Source of the DNA: Pelagomonas calceolata
Lineage: Eukaryota; Sar; Pelagophyceae; Pelagomonadales; Pelagomonadaceae
Assembly: GCA_918797485.1 (NCBI GenBank)
Contig: CAKKNE010000005.1
Span: 4,588,001-4,652,000 of the forward strand
Direction of reading: 5' to 3'
DNA: 64,000 nucleotides
Numbering within the stretch: the first letter of the stretch is position 1; the number at the start of each line of letters is the position of its first letter. The notes beneath the pieces are model-generated. The model made no database searches, was not told where the DNA came from, and was given only the letters and a program-made list of their open reading frames with translations. This document shows positions 9,802 to 18,380 of this stretch, piece after piece. The translations under genes and the position numbers were made by a program.

Positions 9802-10389
9802 TCAGAGGGCCGGCCCGTCGAAGGTGTCGGCGCGCGGCTTGAGCTTCGGCGTGCCCTCCTCGGGCTCGCCGGGCGCCGCGTCGTCATCAGCGCCCTTCGC
9901 GGCCGCGGCCGCCGCCGACGCCTCGGCCAATGCTTCGGCGTCCGCGCGGTCGATGGGCGCGAGGGGCTGCGGGAAGCCCGGGTTGCCCGGCTGGTAGTAC
10001 TGCGGGTACGCGTAGCCATAGGCGTACTGCGCCGGGTCGTAGGCCACGGGCTGCACGTACGGGTACGGGTACTGCTGCTGGTAGGCGTAGTAGTACATGA
10101 GCTGCTGGTGCTGCTCCGGCGTCATTGTATTCCCAGTGACGGGAGCGCTCGGCTGCTGCCTCCTATTCTGCTCGCCGCCCCTACGACCTCGACGATTCGG
10201 GCTCGCCGGGCGCCGCGGCGGTCGCGGCGACGGCTCCCCAGAAAGCACATCATCTAAATCGGGGCCCTTCGCATCTTCGAGTCTTCGCGCGTCCACACAC
10301 TTCGTGCGATCCTTATAAGACGCTACCGAGTAAGATGATTCTCCCGCGCGACCCCGATGCGCCACCGGGCGGCCCTGGTATTCTAGCAT
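9802..10389 (-). CDS. Tyr/Gln-rich low-complexity protein, unknown function
   Basis: 195 aa. A basic N-terminal half (PSPRPPRRPASPNRRGRRGG) precedes a prion-like Tyr/Gln/Pro region (LMYYYAYQQQYPYPYVQP; YAYGYAYPQYYQPGNPGF, residues about 100-135), an Ala-rich stretch and the charged end LKPRADTFDGPAL. Such tails occur in RNA-binding and condensate-forming proteins, but no RNA-binding fold is present. The opening segment SYSVASYKDRTKCVDARRL is the best candidate for a conserved motif. I do not recognise the family. The frame is long for chance and starts at an ATG, so it is probably real. Confidence 0.5.
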   Translation of the reverse strand: MLEYQGRPVAHRGRAGESSYSVASYKDRTKCVDARRLEDAKGPDLDDVLSGEPSPRPPRRPASPNRRGRRGGEQNRRQQPSAPVTGNTMTPEQHQQLMYYYAYQQQYPYPYVQPVAYDPAQYAYGYAYPQYYQPGNPGFPQPLAPIDRADAEALAEASAAAAAAKGADDDAAPGEPEEGTPKLKPRADTFDGPAL

Positions 10390-10413
10390 CCGGCCTGCTC
10401 CCTCCCTCGCCGT

Positions 10414-10445
10414 CGTCGCCTCCGGGCTAACACCCAGAGGCGACG
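10414..10445. other. Perfect hairpin between two minus-strand genes
   Basis: CGTCGCCTC and GAGGCGACG form a 9-bp stem, extended by GGG/CCC across a one-base mismatch, with a short loop CTAACA. It lies between the stop of the O-fucosyltransferase-like gene (10512) and the start of the next gene (10389), so it could act in a 3' end or a 5' UTR. No U-run follows. Confidence 0.5.
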
Positions 10446-10511
10446 GTGTGAGGGCTGGGGGCGGGGCAGACCCGCGTCGGCCCCGCGGCTAGAAGCAAAC
10501 TACAAACAATG

Positions 10512-12851
10512 TTAGTGGCTCGGCAGCCGCCGCTGCTTCACCGGCGCCGGCCCGACGTCGAGCGGCTTCGCGTTGCGGCGCCCGCGCGCGCTCCTATCTA
10601 AAACCACGGTCTGGGACCAGGTCGACCGCGCCGACGGCGCGAAGCTCTCGACCATGGAACAGAGCTCCTGCTCGACGAGCGACACGTCGAAGGGGTCTAG
10701 ACTTTCAAAGCCGACGCTCATGTCCGTCGACGCCGTCCGCGCGTCGAAGCCCCGCTCCTCCAGACTCGCCAACAGTGTTGACGGTTCGTCCTCGAAGCCC
10801 GCGCCACCCGCGTGCGCCAGGTAGATGCGCGACGCGCCGTGCGTCGCGGCCCGGTCCACGATGTTATCTAACAGCCTGTGTAGAAATCGAAGTGTCGCGA
10901 CGTGCACCCGACTCACTGCTTGACTTCCACACGGCTCAATGCGTCGCCGTCGGCACCGTGCCCTGCGGCGTCGGGCAGACGACGTACCTCCTACCGGGCA
11001 CGCACCCGAGCGTCTCGGCCTCCCTTCGAACATGCGCGCAGAGCACCTTCTCGTCGCCGGGGAAGAGGGCCCCCCGTAGCGTCGCCGCGAGCGTCCGCAC
11101 GCGCTCGGACCGGACGCGATACCGCGCCGCCTCCCGCAGCAGGTCCTGCTCGCCGTCGACGACGAAGAGGGGCGCCCTGCGTTCGTATGCGGCGTCACAC
11201 GGCGGACACGCCATCGCCGCGGACGACACGTCGAAGGGAGGACGCTGAAGACACACAACGCCACGAACACGGCGCCGGCCGCACTAAAACCTTTAAAAGC
11301 TTGAGCCACGTCCGCGGCCCGCGAGTGCGACCGCACGAAGGCCTTCTTCCGCGGCGCCTGGTCGAAGCCCACATTATGTAAAGCTTTGGACAGCCGCTCC
11401 TTATTTAAGGGAGACGCGAGGATCTTGGGCGACGTCTTCCACAACTTTATTACATCCTCGTCGACGAATTCTACAGAAGTGAATTCTCGTAGTGTCCTTT
11501 CGTCGAAGACGTCCCCGAATTTCTTTTTTTGAGAACGCGTATCTCGATAGTGGGGGTCGAAGTACCGAGGAAGTAATAAAGTCCTCCCGACGAGTTTCGC
11601 CACCGTCAAGGCTTCCAGCAGGCCCTCGAACTGGTTGTTCGGGCCGAACGCTAATAAAGGCACGAGGTACTGGCGTTGTACTGTAAGGCGTCGATGCGGC
11701 ACATCACAAGCCTCCCGCGCCTCGGACAACAAACACTTGCGCCCGTGCTCGTTGCCCAGCAACAGGGGCGTGTACGTACCTTCACTAAACCGCGCAAAAT
11801 CATACAACGCGAGCATCCGGGGGCAGTTGTACCAGAAGTTCTGGCACCCATCGAACGAACCTTGGTCGAGATGTTTCAGCGCAGGATATGTCCCCGAGTC
11901 GCAGCACGACGCACTATCCACATCATGAGTCAGATCGCGCACCGACGGCGCGACGCCGAGTTCCGGTAGAGGGTCATCATCTTTCGCGAAGGTCTGCAGT
12001 TTATGGGGTAGGATAATCAGTGTTGGATCTTCATCCATCGCCTTTCCTAGACTTCGGATGCACCGCGCGTGCAGGACCAAGTCCGCGTCGTTGTACATAA
12101 CGTAGGCATAGTCCTCTCCTTGTAACCAGCTTTCACAAATCTCGTTCCTATAGACGTGTCGCTCGCGCCTCGCTCTTTGTATCAAACACCTCTTGAGCGT
12201 CGCTTGCGTCGCTCGAGGTAAATAGGGCAGCTGGCACTTCTCGAGGTTCAGGTTGTGGACCACAACTCGCTCCAGACCTTGTAAAGCTTCTCGCGCTCTC
12301 ATAGCGTGGGCCTCGTCGCACGTCGCCACGATGACTCTGGATAAGGCATCGGTCATGGACATCACAACAGCTCTCAACATTTGTGAAGACAGTGCTTGCC
12401 AATGTTTTGATGAAGGAACGCCCCCGAAGGGCACGATGCCGATGGAGCGTTCCAGATATTGATGAGAGAAGGTATGTCGATGCGTATAGCCATCTAGTCT
12501 AGAAGTGATGTTCCCGAGGAACGTGTCCTGGCCCTGTTTCCCGGGCGCCATCTTGGTGAGGTAACTGAAGTGCTCCACCGAAAAGTCGAAGAAGTCCCGC
12601 GTGAGCGCGGGCGTCGGTTGTAATCCGTTGACGCCTCCATACACATGCGCGTGGACGGCACCTTCGATGTTGCCGATCTTCCTAGGCTCGAATTTCATAA
12701 AGCGCTTCGCCGGCTGGAGCCAGGTCCCGGCGTATATGTCGGGCCAGGCGTAGCCAGTGCCGGGGTCGAGGGGGTTCCGCCGCTCTACTTTCACGACGGG
12801 GGAGCACTGCTGCCCTGCGGCGGCGGCGACTAGCCATAGGGCAGCCCACAT
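10512..12851 (-). CDS. Glycosyltransferase / GDP-fucose O-fucosyltransferase-like two-domain protein
   Basis: Proposed exons 12851-11310, 11244-10943 and 10875-10512 give 735 aa. MWAALWLVAAAAG is a signal peptide; the frame also runs 10 codons upstream but without ATG. The N-terminal domain (to about residue 370) looks like a GT-A glycosyltransferase: RVIVATCDEAHAM, and DYAYVMYNDADLVLHA with a D-x-D-like DAD. After the linker the O-FucT signature appears: PLLAFGPNNQFEGLLEALTVAKLVGRTLLLP. The C-terminal part ends with FEDEPSTLLASLEERG and STWSQ. The last intron (10942-10876) is a decayed introner with a GC donor; the exon before it is read as APLFVVDGEQDLLRE. The first intron (11309-11245, 65 nt) is inferred from a frame change and its donor is less certain. 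Confidence 0.7.
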   Translation of the reverse strand: MWAALWLVAAAAGQQCSPVVKVERRNPLDPGTGYAWPDIYAGTWLQPAKRFMKFEPRKIGNIEGAVHAHVYGGVNGLQPTPALTRDFFDFSVEHFSYLTKMAPGKQGQDTFLGNITSRLDGYTHRHTFSHQYLERSIGIVPFGGVPSSKHWQALSSQMLRAVVMSMTDALSRVIVATCDEAHAMRAREALQGLERVVVHNLNLEKCQLPYLPRATQATLKRCLIQRARRERHVYRNEICESWLQGEDYAYVMYNDADLVLHARCIRSLGKAMDEDPTLIILPHKLQTFAKDDDPLPELGVAPSVRDLTHDVDSASCCDSGTYPALKHLDQGSFDGCQNFWYNCPRMLALYDFARFSEGTYTPLLLGNEHGRKCLLSEAREACDVPHRRLTVQRQYLVPLLAFGPNNQFEGLLEALTVAKLVGRTLLLPRYFDPHYRDTRSQKKKFGDVFDERTLREFTSVEFVDEDVIKLWKTSPKILASPLNKERLSKALHNVGFDQAPRKKAFVRSHSRAADVAQAFKGFSAAGAVFVALCVFSVLPSTCRPRRWRVRRVTPHTNAGRPSSSSTASRTCCGRRRGIASGPSACGRSRRRYGGPSSPATRRCSARMFEGRPRRSGACPVGGTSSARRRRARCRRRRIEPCGSQAVSRVHVATLRFLHRLLDNIVDRAATHGASRIYLAHAGGAGFEDEPSTLLASLEERGFDARTASTDMSVGFESLDPFDVSLVEQELCSMVESFAPSARSTWSQTVVLDRSARGRRNAKPLDVGPAPVKQRRLPSH
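10876..10934 (-). mobile_element. Decayed introner IE-2 with GC donor
   Basis: Ends CTGTGTAGAAATCGA and TTGACTTCCACACGG. The target copies CTAACAGC (10868-10875) and CTCAATGC (10935-10942) match at 5/8. On the coding strand the intron is 10942-10876 (67 nt): the upstream target copy reads GCATTGAG, so the donor is GC, and the acceptor is TTTCTACACAG. Only this choice joins GTVPTA to LLDNIVDRA without a stop. Confidence 0.7.
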
Positions 12852-12960
12852 TGGTGGTTCCTGGTACGCAGCGACGGGCACAGATGCGACGTTAAACTTC
12901 CATCCCTGCGGCGCAGATGGGCAGCATTTGTGTATTGCTCTTTGTCGATTTTTAGCTTTA

Positions 12961-12982
12961 GCTAGCGTAGTAACACACTTGC
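12961..12982. repeat. Degenerate CTAG near-palindrome
   Basis: GCTAGCGTAGTAACACACTTGC, a weak match to the consensus, in the 281-bp gap between the divergent O-FucT-like (12851) and GOT1 (13133) starts. Its position matches the other copies; the sequence alone would not be convincing. Confidence 0.4.
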
Positions 12983-13132
12983 CGCGTGGTGTTGAGACTC
13001 AAGCGACTGCAAAACTGCAGTTACTACAGCCGCAAACCGCATTTGACTTACTATACTGCATCGCTGCCGTCCAGCGCAGCCAACGTGAGCAACGCATATT
13101 GCAACCGCAACATTCCCATTGCAGCAGCAACA

Positions 13133-13870
13133 ATGCATAGAGCAGCAAGCTGGAGCGTCGCACTCGCAGCCGTCGCCGTGGCGCGGCCCGTACCCCTGAA
13201 GCTGCAGCTGCGCACGCGACGACCAGAGGCGGGCAGGGCGGGAGCAAGCTTGCGCGCGATAGGCGTGCGAGGCGGCAGCCGCGACGCGACAGCGATCGCA
13301 ATCCGGGGCGGCAGCTACGACGAGTCGTACGACGACGACTGGAGTGGCGAGGGCTACGCGGGCGGCGACGCCTACGACTACGGCGGCGCGCCGCCCGTCG
13401 ACGCGCCCAAGCAGAATTTGGACGTCAAGGGCTTCGTGCCTGATAGAAAAACAGGTCTCATCATGTGTGCCGCCGGCGCGATGGCGACGATGCTGGGCAT
13501 TTCATTGTTCTTCGAGAAGAATTTGATCCGCGTGGGCAACATCCTATTAGTGTTGGGCGCGCCGATCGTCGTCGGGCCGGCGCGGGCTTCTAGATATGTG
13601 TTGGCACCGGCAAAACTGAGAGCAACTTTAGTGTTTGCGTTCGGCTTCTTCCTCATCTTGTCGGGGCGGCCGTTACTGGGAATTTGTGTGGAGGCGTTCG
13701 GGTTCCTGAACCTGTTCGGGAATCTGTTCCCGATGCTGGGCGTCATGCTGCGGTCACTGCCCTTCGTGCCAGGAGGTGGCAACACAGGTGGGAATTCGGG
13801 AGGGGGCGGCGGCCAGGACTTCGGGGGCATGCCCATGCCGCCTCCCCAAGATGAGTACGGGGGGTACTAA
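13133..13870 (+). CDS. GOT1: GOT1-family vesicle-trafficking membrane protein
   Basis: 245 aa from ATG 13133; the frame is open further upstream, but the conserved part begins much later and this ATG follows a typical leader. An N-terminal Gly/Asp/Tyr-rich stretch (GGSYDESYDDDWSGEGY) precedes the Got1/Sft2 core with four membrane helices: DRKTGLIMCAAGAMATMLG, FFEKNLIRVGNILLVLGAP, ATLVFAFGFFLILSGRPL, GICVEAFGFLNLFGNLFP. The tail is Gly/Pro-rich. Got1 proteins act in ER-Golgi vesicle budding and fusion. The N-terminal extension of about 100 residues is longer than in yeast or animals. Single exon. Confidence 0.85.
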   Translation: MHRAASWSVALAAVAVARPVPLKLQLRTRRPEAGRAGASLRAIGVRGGSRDATAIAIRGGSYDESYDDDWSGEGYAGGDAYDYGGAPPVDAPKQNLDVKGFVPDRKTGLIMCAAGAMATMLGISLFFEKNLIRVGNILLVLGAPIVVGPARASRYVLAPAKLRATLVFAFGFFLILSGRPLLGICVEAFGFLNLFGNLFPMLGVMLRSLPFVPGGGNTGGNSGGGGGQDFGGMPMPPPQDEYGGY

Positions 13871-13878
13871 CAATCAAC

Positions 13879-15303
13879 TTAGGTAGAGGGCGACACCTTC
13901 GCGTAGCCCTCGAGCGGCGAGTGGTCCTCGGGTCGGAGTGCTGGAGGCACGAGCCCCTGGTGCAGCCGCCGCAGCATGACGCCGTCCATGAGGTTCGCCG
14001 CGGCGCGACCGAATTTCTGAGATGAAAAGGGCGACCCATATCCATAAACGACCTGTGTGGAAATCAACCAGTGGCTCGGTGGAGCCAGGCGTCGCGTCGA
14101 TGGCGTGGAGATTTCCACACAGTAAACGACGTCGTCGCGGATCGCGTTCAGGTAGCGCCACATGTCCCGTTCTTCCGTTTCCGTGACATCCCGCACGGCG
14201 TCCTCGTAAGCCTTCGTGGCGTCCTCGTACAGGAGCCTCTCGTCGACGCGCGGAAACCGTGTATAATCAACATACGTGTCGCGGAACGGCAGGTGCGGGT
14301 GCTCCTTCCCAGACACGAACCAGCCCCAGCCCTCGTGGCACGGCGCCTCGCACCGGCCCCACAATCTTGTACCGACGATGAGCGGGATGCAATCCGCGAC
14401 AATCGCATCGAAGATGCGCCTAGACGTCGGCGTGTCGCCGCACATGACCAAACAAAAGTCTGCCACGCGCATACTATGCGCGAAGGCGTCCTCATCTAAT
14501 AAACGTCGTCGGTGGGATTTGATATGTATCGACGACCGCGGGACACTTTCCAGCCCAAGCGCCTTGCTCCGGTCGCAGCCCGACCACTGCGCGGCGTTCG
14601 GTCTTCTATGGGCCGCGAAGAAGACGGAGATCTCGTGATTATGTAGTTGTGTCGACGTGCCGGCCAGCCTTGACGCGTCCACTACATATGGCGCGGGGAC
14701 CATCCTTCGTAGAGTTTCCTCCTTCCTATCGCCGCCGACCCAGGCCGGGTTCATCTCGAAGACCCCGAAATAACTCTGTTCTAAACCGGCGTGGAGCTTC
14801 GGGAATAGCAGTTGCCTTGCCACTCCGGGATTGATCGACGAATACCCGAAGACGTGGTCGGCGCCCCGGTGGCGCTGGAACCACTTGGAGCTTCTTAGTT
14901 CTTCGATTAAAGCTGAAAGTCGTTCGTCGTGGCCCTGCCCATCAGAATTTTTCGAGAGGGACAGATACGCGGGCACGAAAAACAAACTCGCCGCCTCCGG
15001 ATCCGTCGTGCGGCGTTTGTCGTTGAGCAACGCGCGGTGGACCCAGACCTCGACCAGTTCCTCCGCGATCTTGTAGTGTCTTCTTTGTTGAGGCAGCGCC
15101 GTCGTGATCGCGTCGAAGGCGCCGCCCGCATAGACGTAAAAGGAGTAGTTGCCGACGGCCGCTTGGATACGCTGGCGCTGCTCGGCGTAGGTCGCGTGGG
15201 CTCCCTCGAAGTGGGAGCGGTTCAGCTGGCGCTGGCCGCGGGCCCAGACCGCCGCTTGGCCGCGGGCTCCATTTGTGATCAGGAGGAGGAGGAGCCCTCG
15301 CAT
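13879..15303 (-). CDS. Exostosin-like (GT47) glycosyltransferase
   Basis: Exons 15303-14131 and 14052-13879, 448 aa. It has a signal peptide MRGLLLLLITNGARG and then the exostosin-type domain: FYVYAGGAFDAI, EAASLFFVPAYLS, HRGADHVFGY, and the C-terminal GT47 core ADFCLVMCGDTPTSRRIFDAI with DCIPLIVGTRLWG (the usual pattern is CL.P.G...S.R..DA...GCIPV). A Golgi type II or lumenal sugar transferase, acceptor unknown. The intron (14130-14053) is a 78-nt introner that leaves the frame open if retained, so a naive translation carries 26 extra residues after RDDVVY. The spliced form reads RDD-VVYGYG. Confidence 0.85.
   Translation of the reverse strand: MRGLLLLLITNGARGQAAVWARGQRQLNRSHFEGAHATYAEQRQRIQAAVGNYSFYVYAGGAFDAITTALPQQRRHYKIAEELVEVWVHRALLNDKRRTTDPEAASLFFVPAYLSLSKNSDGQGHDERLSALIEELRSSKWFQRHRGADHVFGYSSINPGVARQLLFPKLHAGLEQSYFGVFEMNPAWVGGDRKEETLRRMVPAPYVVDASRLAGTSTQLHNHEISVFFAAHRRPNAAQWSGCDRSKALGLESVPRSSIHIKSHRRRLLDEDAFAHSMRVADFCLVMCGDTPTSRRIFDAIVADCIPLIVGTRLWGRCEAPCHEGWGWFVSGKEHPHLPFRDTYVDYTRFPRVDERLLYEDATKAYEDAVRDVTETEERDMWRYLNAIRDDVVYCVEISTPSTRRLAPPSHWLISTQVVYGYGSPFSSQKFGRAAANLMDGVMLRRLHQGLVPPALRPEDHSPLEGYAKVSPST
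14053..14122 (-). mobile_element. Short introner IE-3, perfect target duplication
   Basis: 70-bp deletion form: CTGTGTGGAAATCAA at the left, GATTTCCACACAG at the right, with the GATGGCGTGG module inside. Target copies TAAACGAC at 14045-14052 and 14123-14130 are identical. The intron on the coding strand is 14130-14053, donor GTCGTTTA (target), acceptor CCACACAG (TIR). Confidence 0.9.
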
Positions 15304-15415
15304 CGCATCGATGGCGGCGGCTGCCCACGGTGGATCGAACCGTGCTCAGGGCGATGTCTGTGGGTTCTGCGACGGACCGGGGCAGCCCTACGCCGCCTCG
15401 CGCCGCGTCGACCGA

Positions 15416-15439
15416 GCTAGCGTGTGTCGACACACTAGG
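15416..15439. repeat. CTAG near-palindrome, promoter-associated
   Basis: GCTAGCGTGTGTCGACACACTAGG (split: GCTAGCG / TGTGTCGACACACTAGG); the core GTGTGTCGACACAC is a perfect palindrome like the copy at 2174. It lies between the divergent exostosin-like start (15303) and the acidic-protein gene (15445 or 15538). Confidence 0.7.
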
Positions 15440-15537
15440 TTTTCATGCCGACGCTCCCAAGCCGAACACTCTGGTCTGAGGGAGCGAACAATAAGGCCAG
15501 CTCGCAATCCAGTCTCAAACCGAACACATCCGCAGCC

Positions 15538-17244
15538 ATGGCCGCCCAGCGTCCCGAGGCGCCCGCGCCTCAGAACGCGGCTGATGACAGTGATGGGGGC
15601 AGCCTGCGGCGCCGGCTCCCGAGGGCTGCCTGGGACTGCTTGGCAGCCCATGTGGCGTCTCCGGAATTTGCCCTGGTCCTACCTGCGGTGTCGAAGACCT
15701 TCTGCCGAATCCTCGACGGAGCGCCGGCCTGGGCGCGCGTGTGGGCCGCGCTGACCGCGCGCCGGTCCACGCATTTAGAATTCGCCAAGTGCAAGCCGTG
15801 GAACTACCGTGAGTCGCGACCCTACACCAAGGCCGAGCTCAGGGCGATTCAGGAGGAGAGGGCCGAGCTCAGGGCGATTCAGGAGGAGAGGGAGGCACGC
15901 CTCGAGGAGGAAATGCGGGCGAGAGACAGTGACGCCGGCATGATCGACTGGCCAGCAAGGTTGGAAGCTGCAGGCGCGGAGACGAAGCGGCGACGCGAGG
16001 CAGAGCGGCGACGCGAGGCAGATAATTCGTTCGGCATGCCGGTCGGAGAGCCCTCCGTTCACGCAGGTGGCCCGTGGTTTTTTAAGGGTCCCGGCGTGAG
16101 CGATGAGGCCACGCGCTCCAATGCCCTGCCCCAACGCTCGAGCCCCTACCCCAACGCTCAGTGGCACAATGACTCAGACTCGGACAGGGACTCGGATTTG
16201 GACTTGGAGTCGGACTCGGACGTCTCGGACGCCTCGGGATCGGGCGACGATACTGATTCAGACGCCGCCAAGTCGGATGCAGGCGAGTCAGACGCCCCCA
16301 AGCCATCCGACGCGGACGCTGACGCCCCTGTCCATCCACGCGTCCTGCTGGCCAAATCGCAGGAGGCGCAGTATTGGAGGCGCCTGCGCGGCGCGCTGGA
16401 GGCGTGGGCCGCGCGCCTGCCAGCGGCCAAGGGTGCCGCCGTGCGGGACTTTGCAATGCGTTCCTCCTGCGACGTCTTCATCACCGCCGAGGCGGAAAGA
16501 CAAGTCCTCACAAAACGGGGGAAAAAGGCCTACTTGGGTTCCAAACTCGTCTCCATCGCAACGTTGACCGTCAACGAGGTCTTGCTGCGCGTCGTGGTGG
16601 TGCCGGAGTGCTGGTGTCATGGCGGCTATGATTCGCAGCTGAGCCAGAGCTTGACTTGTTCGTTTAAGTGTCCTGGAGAGGAGTGGGTCTCGCCCATCGA
16701 CTACGAGTCTGACGAACGATGCTTTAACAAGGCCAACGACAACCGGAGCTCCGTGGCGCGCGGCAACCTGCTCCTGGACATGGCACGTGCGGTAGGGGTA
16801 GGGGCACTCGACGTGCCAGAACTCGTGCACCTGCTGTTTTTACTCGCGGGAACGCATCCGGTGGTGGGGCACATCTTTTGCGAGCCCTCTATCATCTCCG
16901 ATTGGATCGCGTGCGTCGACGCGGCGCGCAGCGGCGAGCTCAAGAGCGAACGACGCAATGTCTATCGCCCCGAGTCGATCGCGTATGAACACTGGCACAA
17001 AAAGCCGGCAGAAAACCGGCCCGACCTCTCGGCGTTCGGGTCTCTGCTGATGTTCAGCGGGTACAATCACGGTCCTAGTGAATACACACACTCGCGCCAG
17101 TACGCGGCGTACTACGCGCAGAGGGGCTTTGACGATTTATGGGAGGAGAGTGGCTTTGAGCGGCCGGTATGTATATCCAGTCCCGACGACGACCGCGACC
17201 AGCCCGTTCGCATGAGGCGGTCAGGTTATAAGAATCGAAACTAA
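15538..17244 (+). CDS. Acidic Ser/Asp-rich protein of unknown function
   Basis: 568 aa from the ATG at 15538, which has a good context (GCCATGG); an in-frame ATG at 15445 would add 31 residues. The N terminus (LPRAAWDCLAAHVASPEFALVLPAVSKTFCRIL) resembles an F-box-like helical start. A perfect 30-bp tandem repeat (15831-15860, 15861-15890) encodes AELRAIQEER twice in a charged helix. A linker of alternating Ser and Asp (DSDSDRDSDLDLESDSDVSD and on) follows. The C-terminal 300 residues are globular with Trp and Cys (VVVPECWCHGGYDSQLSQSL; LLMFSGYNHGPSEYTH) and match no family I know. Single exon. Possibly an F-box-type adaptor, but that is a guess. Confidence 0.65.
   Translation: MAAQRPEAPAPQNAADDSDGGSLRRRLPRAAWDCLAAHVASPEFALVLPAVSKTFCRILDGAPAWARVWAALTARRSTHLEFAKCKPWNYRESRPYTKAELRAIQEERAELRAIQEEREARLEEEMRARDSDAGMIDWPARLEAAGAETKRRREAERRREADNSFGMPVGEPSVHAGGPWFFKGPGVSDEATRSNALPQRSSPYPNAQWHNDSDSDRDSDLDLESDSDVSDASGSGDDTDSDAAKSDAGESDAPKPSDADADAPVHPRVLLAKSQEAQYWRRLRGALEAWAARLPAAKGAAVRDFAMRSSCDVFITAEAERQVLTKRGKKAYLGSKLVSIATLTVNEVLLRVVVVPECWCHGGYDSQLSQSLTCSFKCPGEEWVSPIDYESDERCFNKANDNRSSVARGNLLLDMARAVGVGALDVPELVHLLFLLAGTHPVVGHIFCEPSIISDWIACVDAARSGELKSERRNVYRPESIAYEHWHKKPAENRPDLSAFGSLLMFSGYNHGPSEYTHSRQYAAYYAQRGFDDLWEESGFERPVCISSPDDDRDQPVRMRRSGYKNRN
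15831..15890 (+). repeat. Perfect 30-bp in-frame tandem repeat
   Basis: Two identical units beginning GGCCGAGCTCAGGGC, each encoding AELRAIQEER inside the acidic protein. Identity at the base level implies a recent duplication. Confidence 0.9.
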
Positions 17245-17274
17245 AGTTAGTACCTGGCCGTCGACGCGAGCCCC

Positions 17275-18018
17275 TCATAAATTGAGGTGCCCACCAACGT
17301 GCAGCACCAGAAAGCAAACACCTCCCGCCCAGAATCCCATCGAGATGACGAGCCACACAACTCCCCAGCCGCGCGCCGGACAGATCGGACACAGCTGCGC
17401 GCAGACCACCGCGTCGGACTTCGTCTGGGCATCGTTCACATATCTCCGAACGCAGTCGTCGTAGATGTCGTAGACGGAGAAGACGGAGACGTAGGTCGTC
17501 ACGAAGAGTAGCACGTACTGGGCCACGAGACGAACCGTGCCGCCCTCTAGGCTCGCCCAGGCGAGAAACACGCAGATGCCCAGAAAGAATACGCTCAGCA
17601 TGCCGGTGGTCGCGCGGTCGTCGTTGCGTTTCGTCCACAGCAAACTCAGGAGCGTCGCTAGTAATGCGAGCCCGAGCGACGCCGCGACGGCGAAAATGCC
17701 CCACCGGTAGTCGAGGACCGCGGTGCAAATTGCGGCCCAAAGAGCGCCACCCAAGTAGCCGGCAGGAGTCACGCAGAGGCGCCAGCCGCCGCGGTACCTT
17801 GTGACACCTCCTTCGTTTATGTTGACCTCGACGCCGTCGACGCGGCCGCCCGTCGCGAGGCAGGCGCACGCGTGACAGCCCTCGTGCACGAAGACCGCGA
17901 GCAATTTGAACGGCTTGACGACGGCGTCGACGCGCCACGTCCCGAGGATGAGCACCGTGTAGGCGCAGACTGCCACTATGACATCGATTTGGTGGGCGTT
18001 GCAGCACAGCGACCCCAT
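17275..18018 (-). CDS. M50-type membrane zinc metalloprotease-like protein
   Basis: 247 aa from ATG 18018; the frame extends to 18111 but only with a non-ATG codon. The motif FVHEGCHACACLATGG (about residues 43-58) contains HExxH (HEGCH), the zinc site of M50/M50B intramembrane proteases. At least six hydrophobic segments follow (VIVAVCAYTVLILGTW; VTPAGYLGGALWAAICTAV, where PAG-Y-LGG resembles the second conserved M50B motif; FAVAASLGLALLATLLSLLW; FLGICVFLAWASL; YVLLFVTTYVSVFSVYDIYD; VWLVISMGFWAGGVCFLVL). M50B proteins include fungal and plant Stp22/YYBQ-like proteases. MGSLCC at the N terminus could be lipidated. The third metal ligand is not obvious. Confidence 0.7.
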   Translation of the reverse strand: MGSLCCNAHQIDVIVAVCAYTVLILGTWRVDAVVKPFKLLAVFVHEGCHACACLATGGRVDGVEVNINEGGVTRYRGGWRLCVTPAGYLGGALWAAICTAVLDYRWGIFAVAASLGLALLATLLSLLWTKRNDDRATTGMLSVFFLGICVFLAWASLEGGTVRLVAQYVLLFVTTYVSVFSVYDIYDDCVRRYVNDAQTKSDAVVCAQLCPICPARGWGVVWLVISMGFWAGGVCFLVLHVGGHLNL

Positions 18019-18380
18019 AGCTATTTGTACTGAGCTTTTCACAGGACAACGACGTCGATATTCTGATGCTCTTGAACGAGTTTCGCGCCCCAGAGCCGGG
18101 TACTCTGGCAAAACCCAAGAATTTTTTTTAAAGTATATATACTAGTTACTCGGTTTTGGGGACGCTAGCCTAGCTCAGGGGGGATGGACGACTAGAAGCA
18201 GGCCCAAGAATTTTTGCCCAGTGTAAAACCCGTTTTTCCGATCGCATGGAAAGACTGCGGACTCCTATAACACAAGCACCCTTACGCCGCTAAAAGGTGC
18301 TGTCACACGCGAACGAGCAACGTGGAGTTCCGGTCAGAGCCTCGACGCCGTCGACGCGGCGGCCGCGCGAGACCAGGACC

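Noticed and set aside
18140-18172. Possible further CTAG palindrome (CTAGTTACTCGG ... GACGCTAGC)
   Set aside because: The CTAG arms are present but the core and spacing do not fit; counted as unrelated.
18120-18240. tRNA-like stretch near TAGCTCAGGGGGGATGG
   Set aside because: Resembles an A-box word, but no cloverleaf, T-arm or matching B-box could be drawn.
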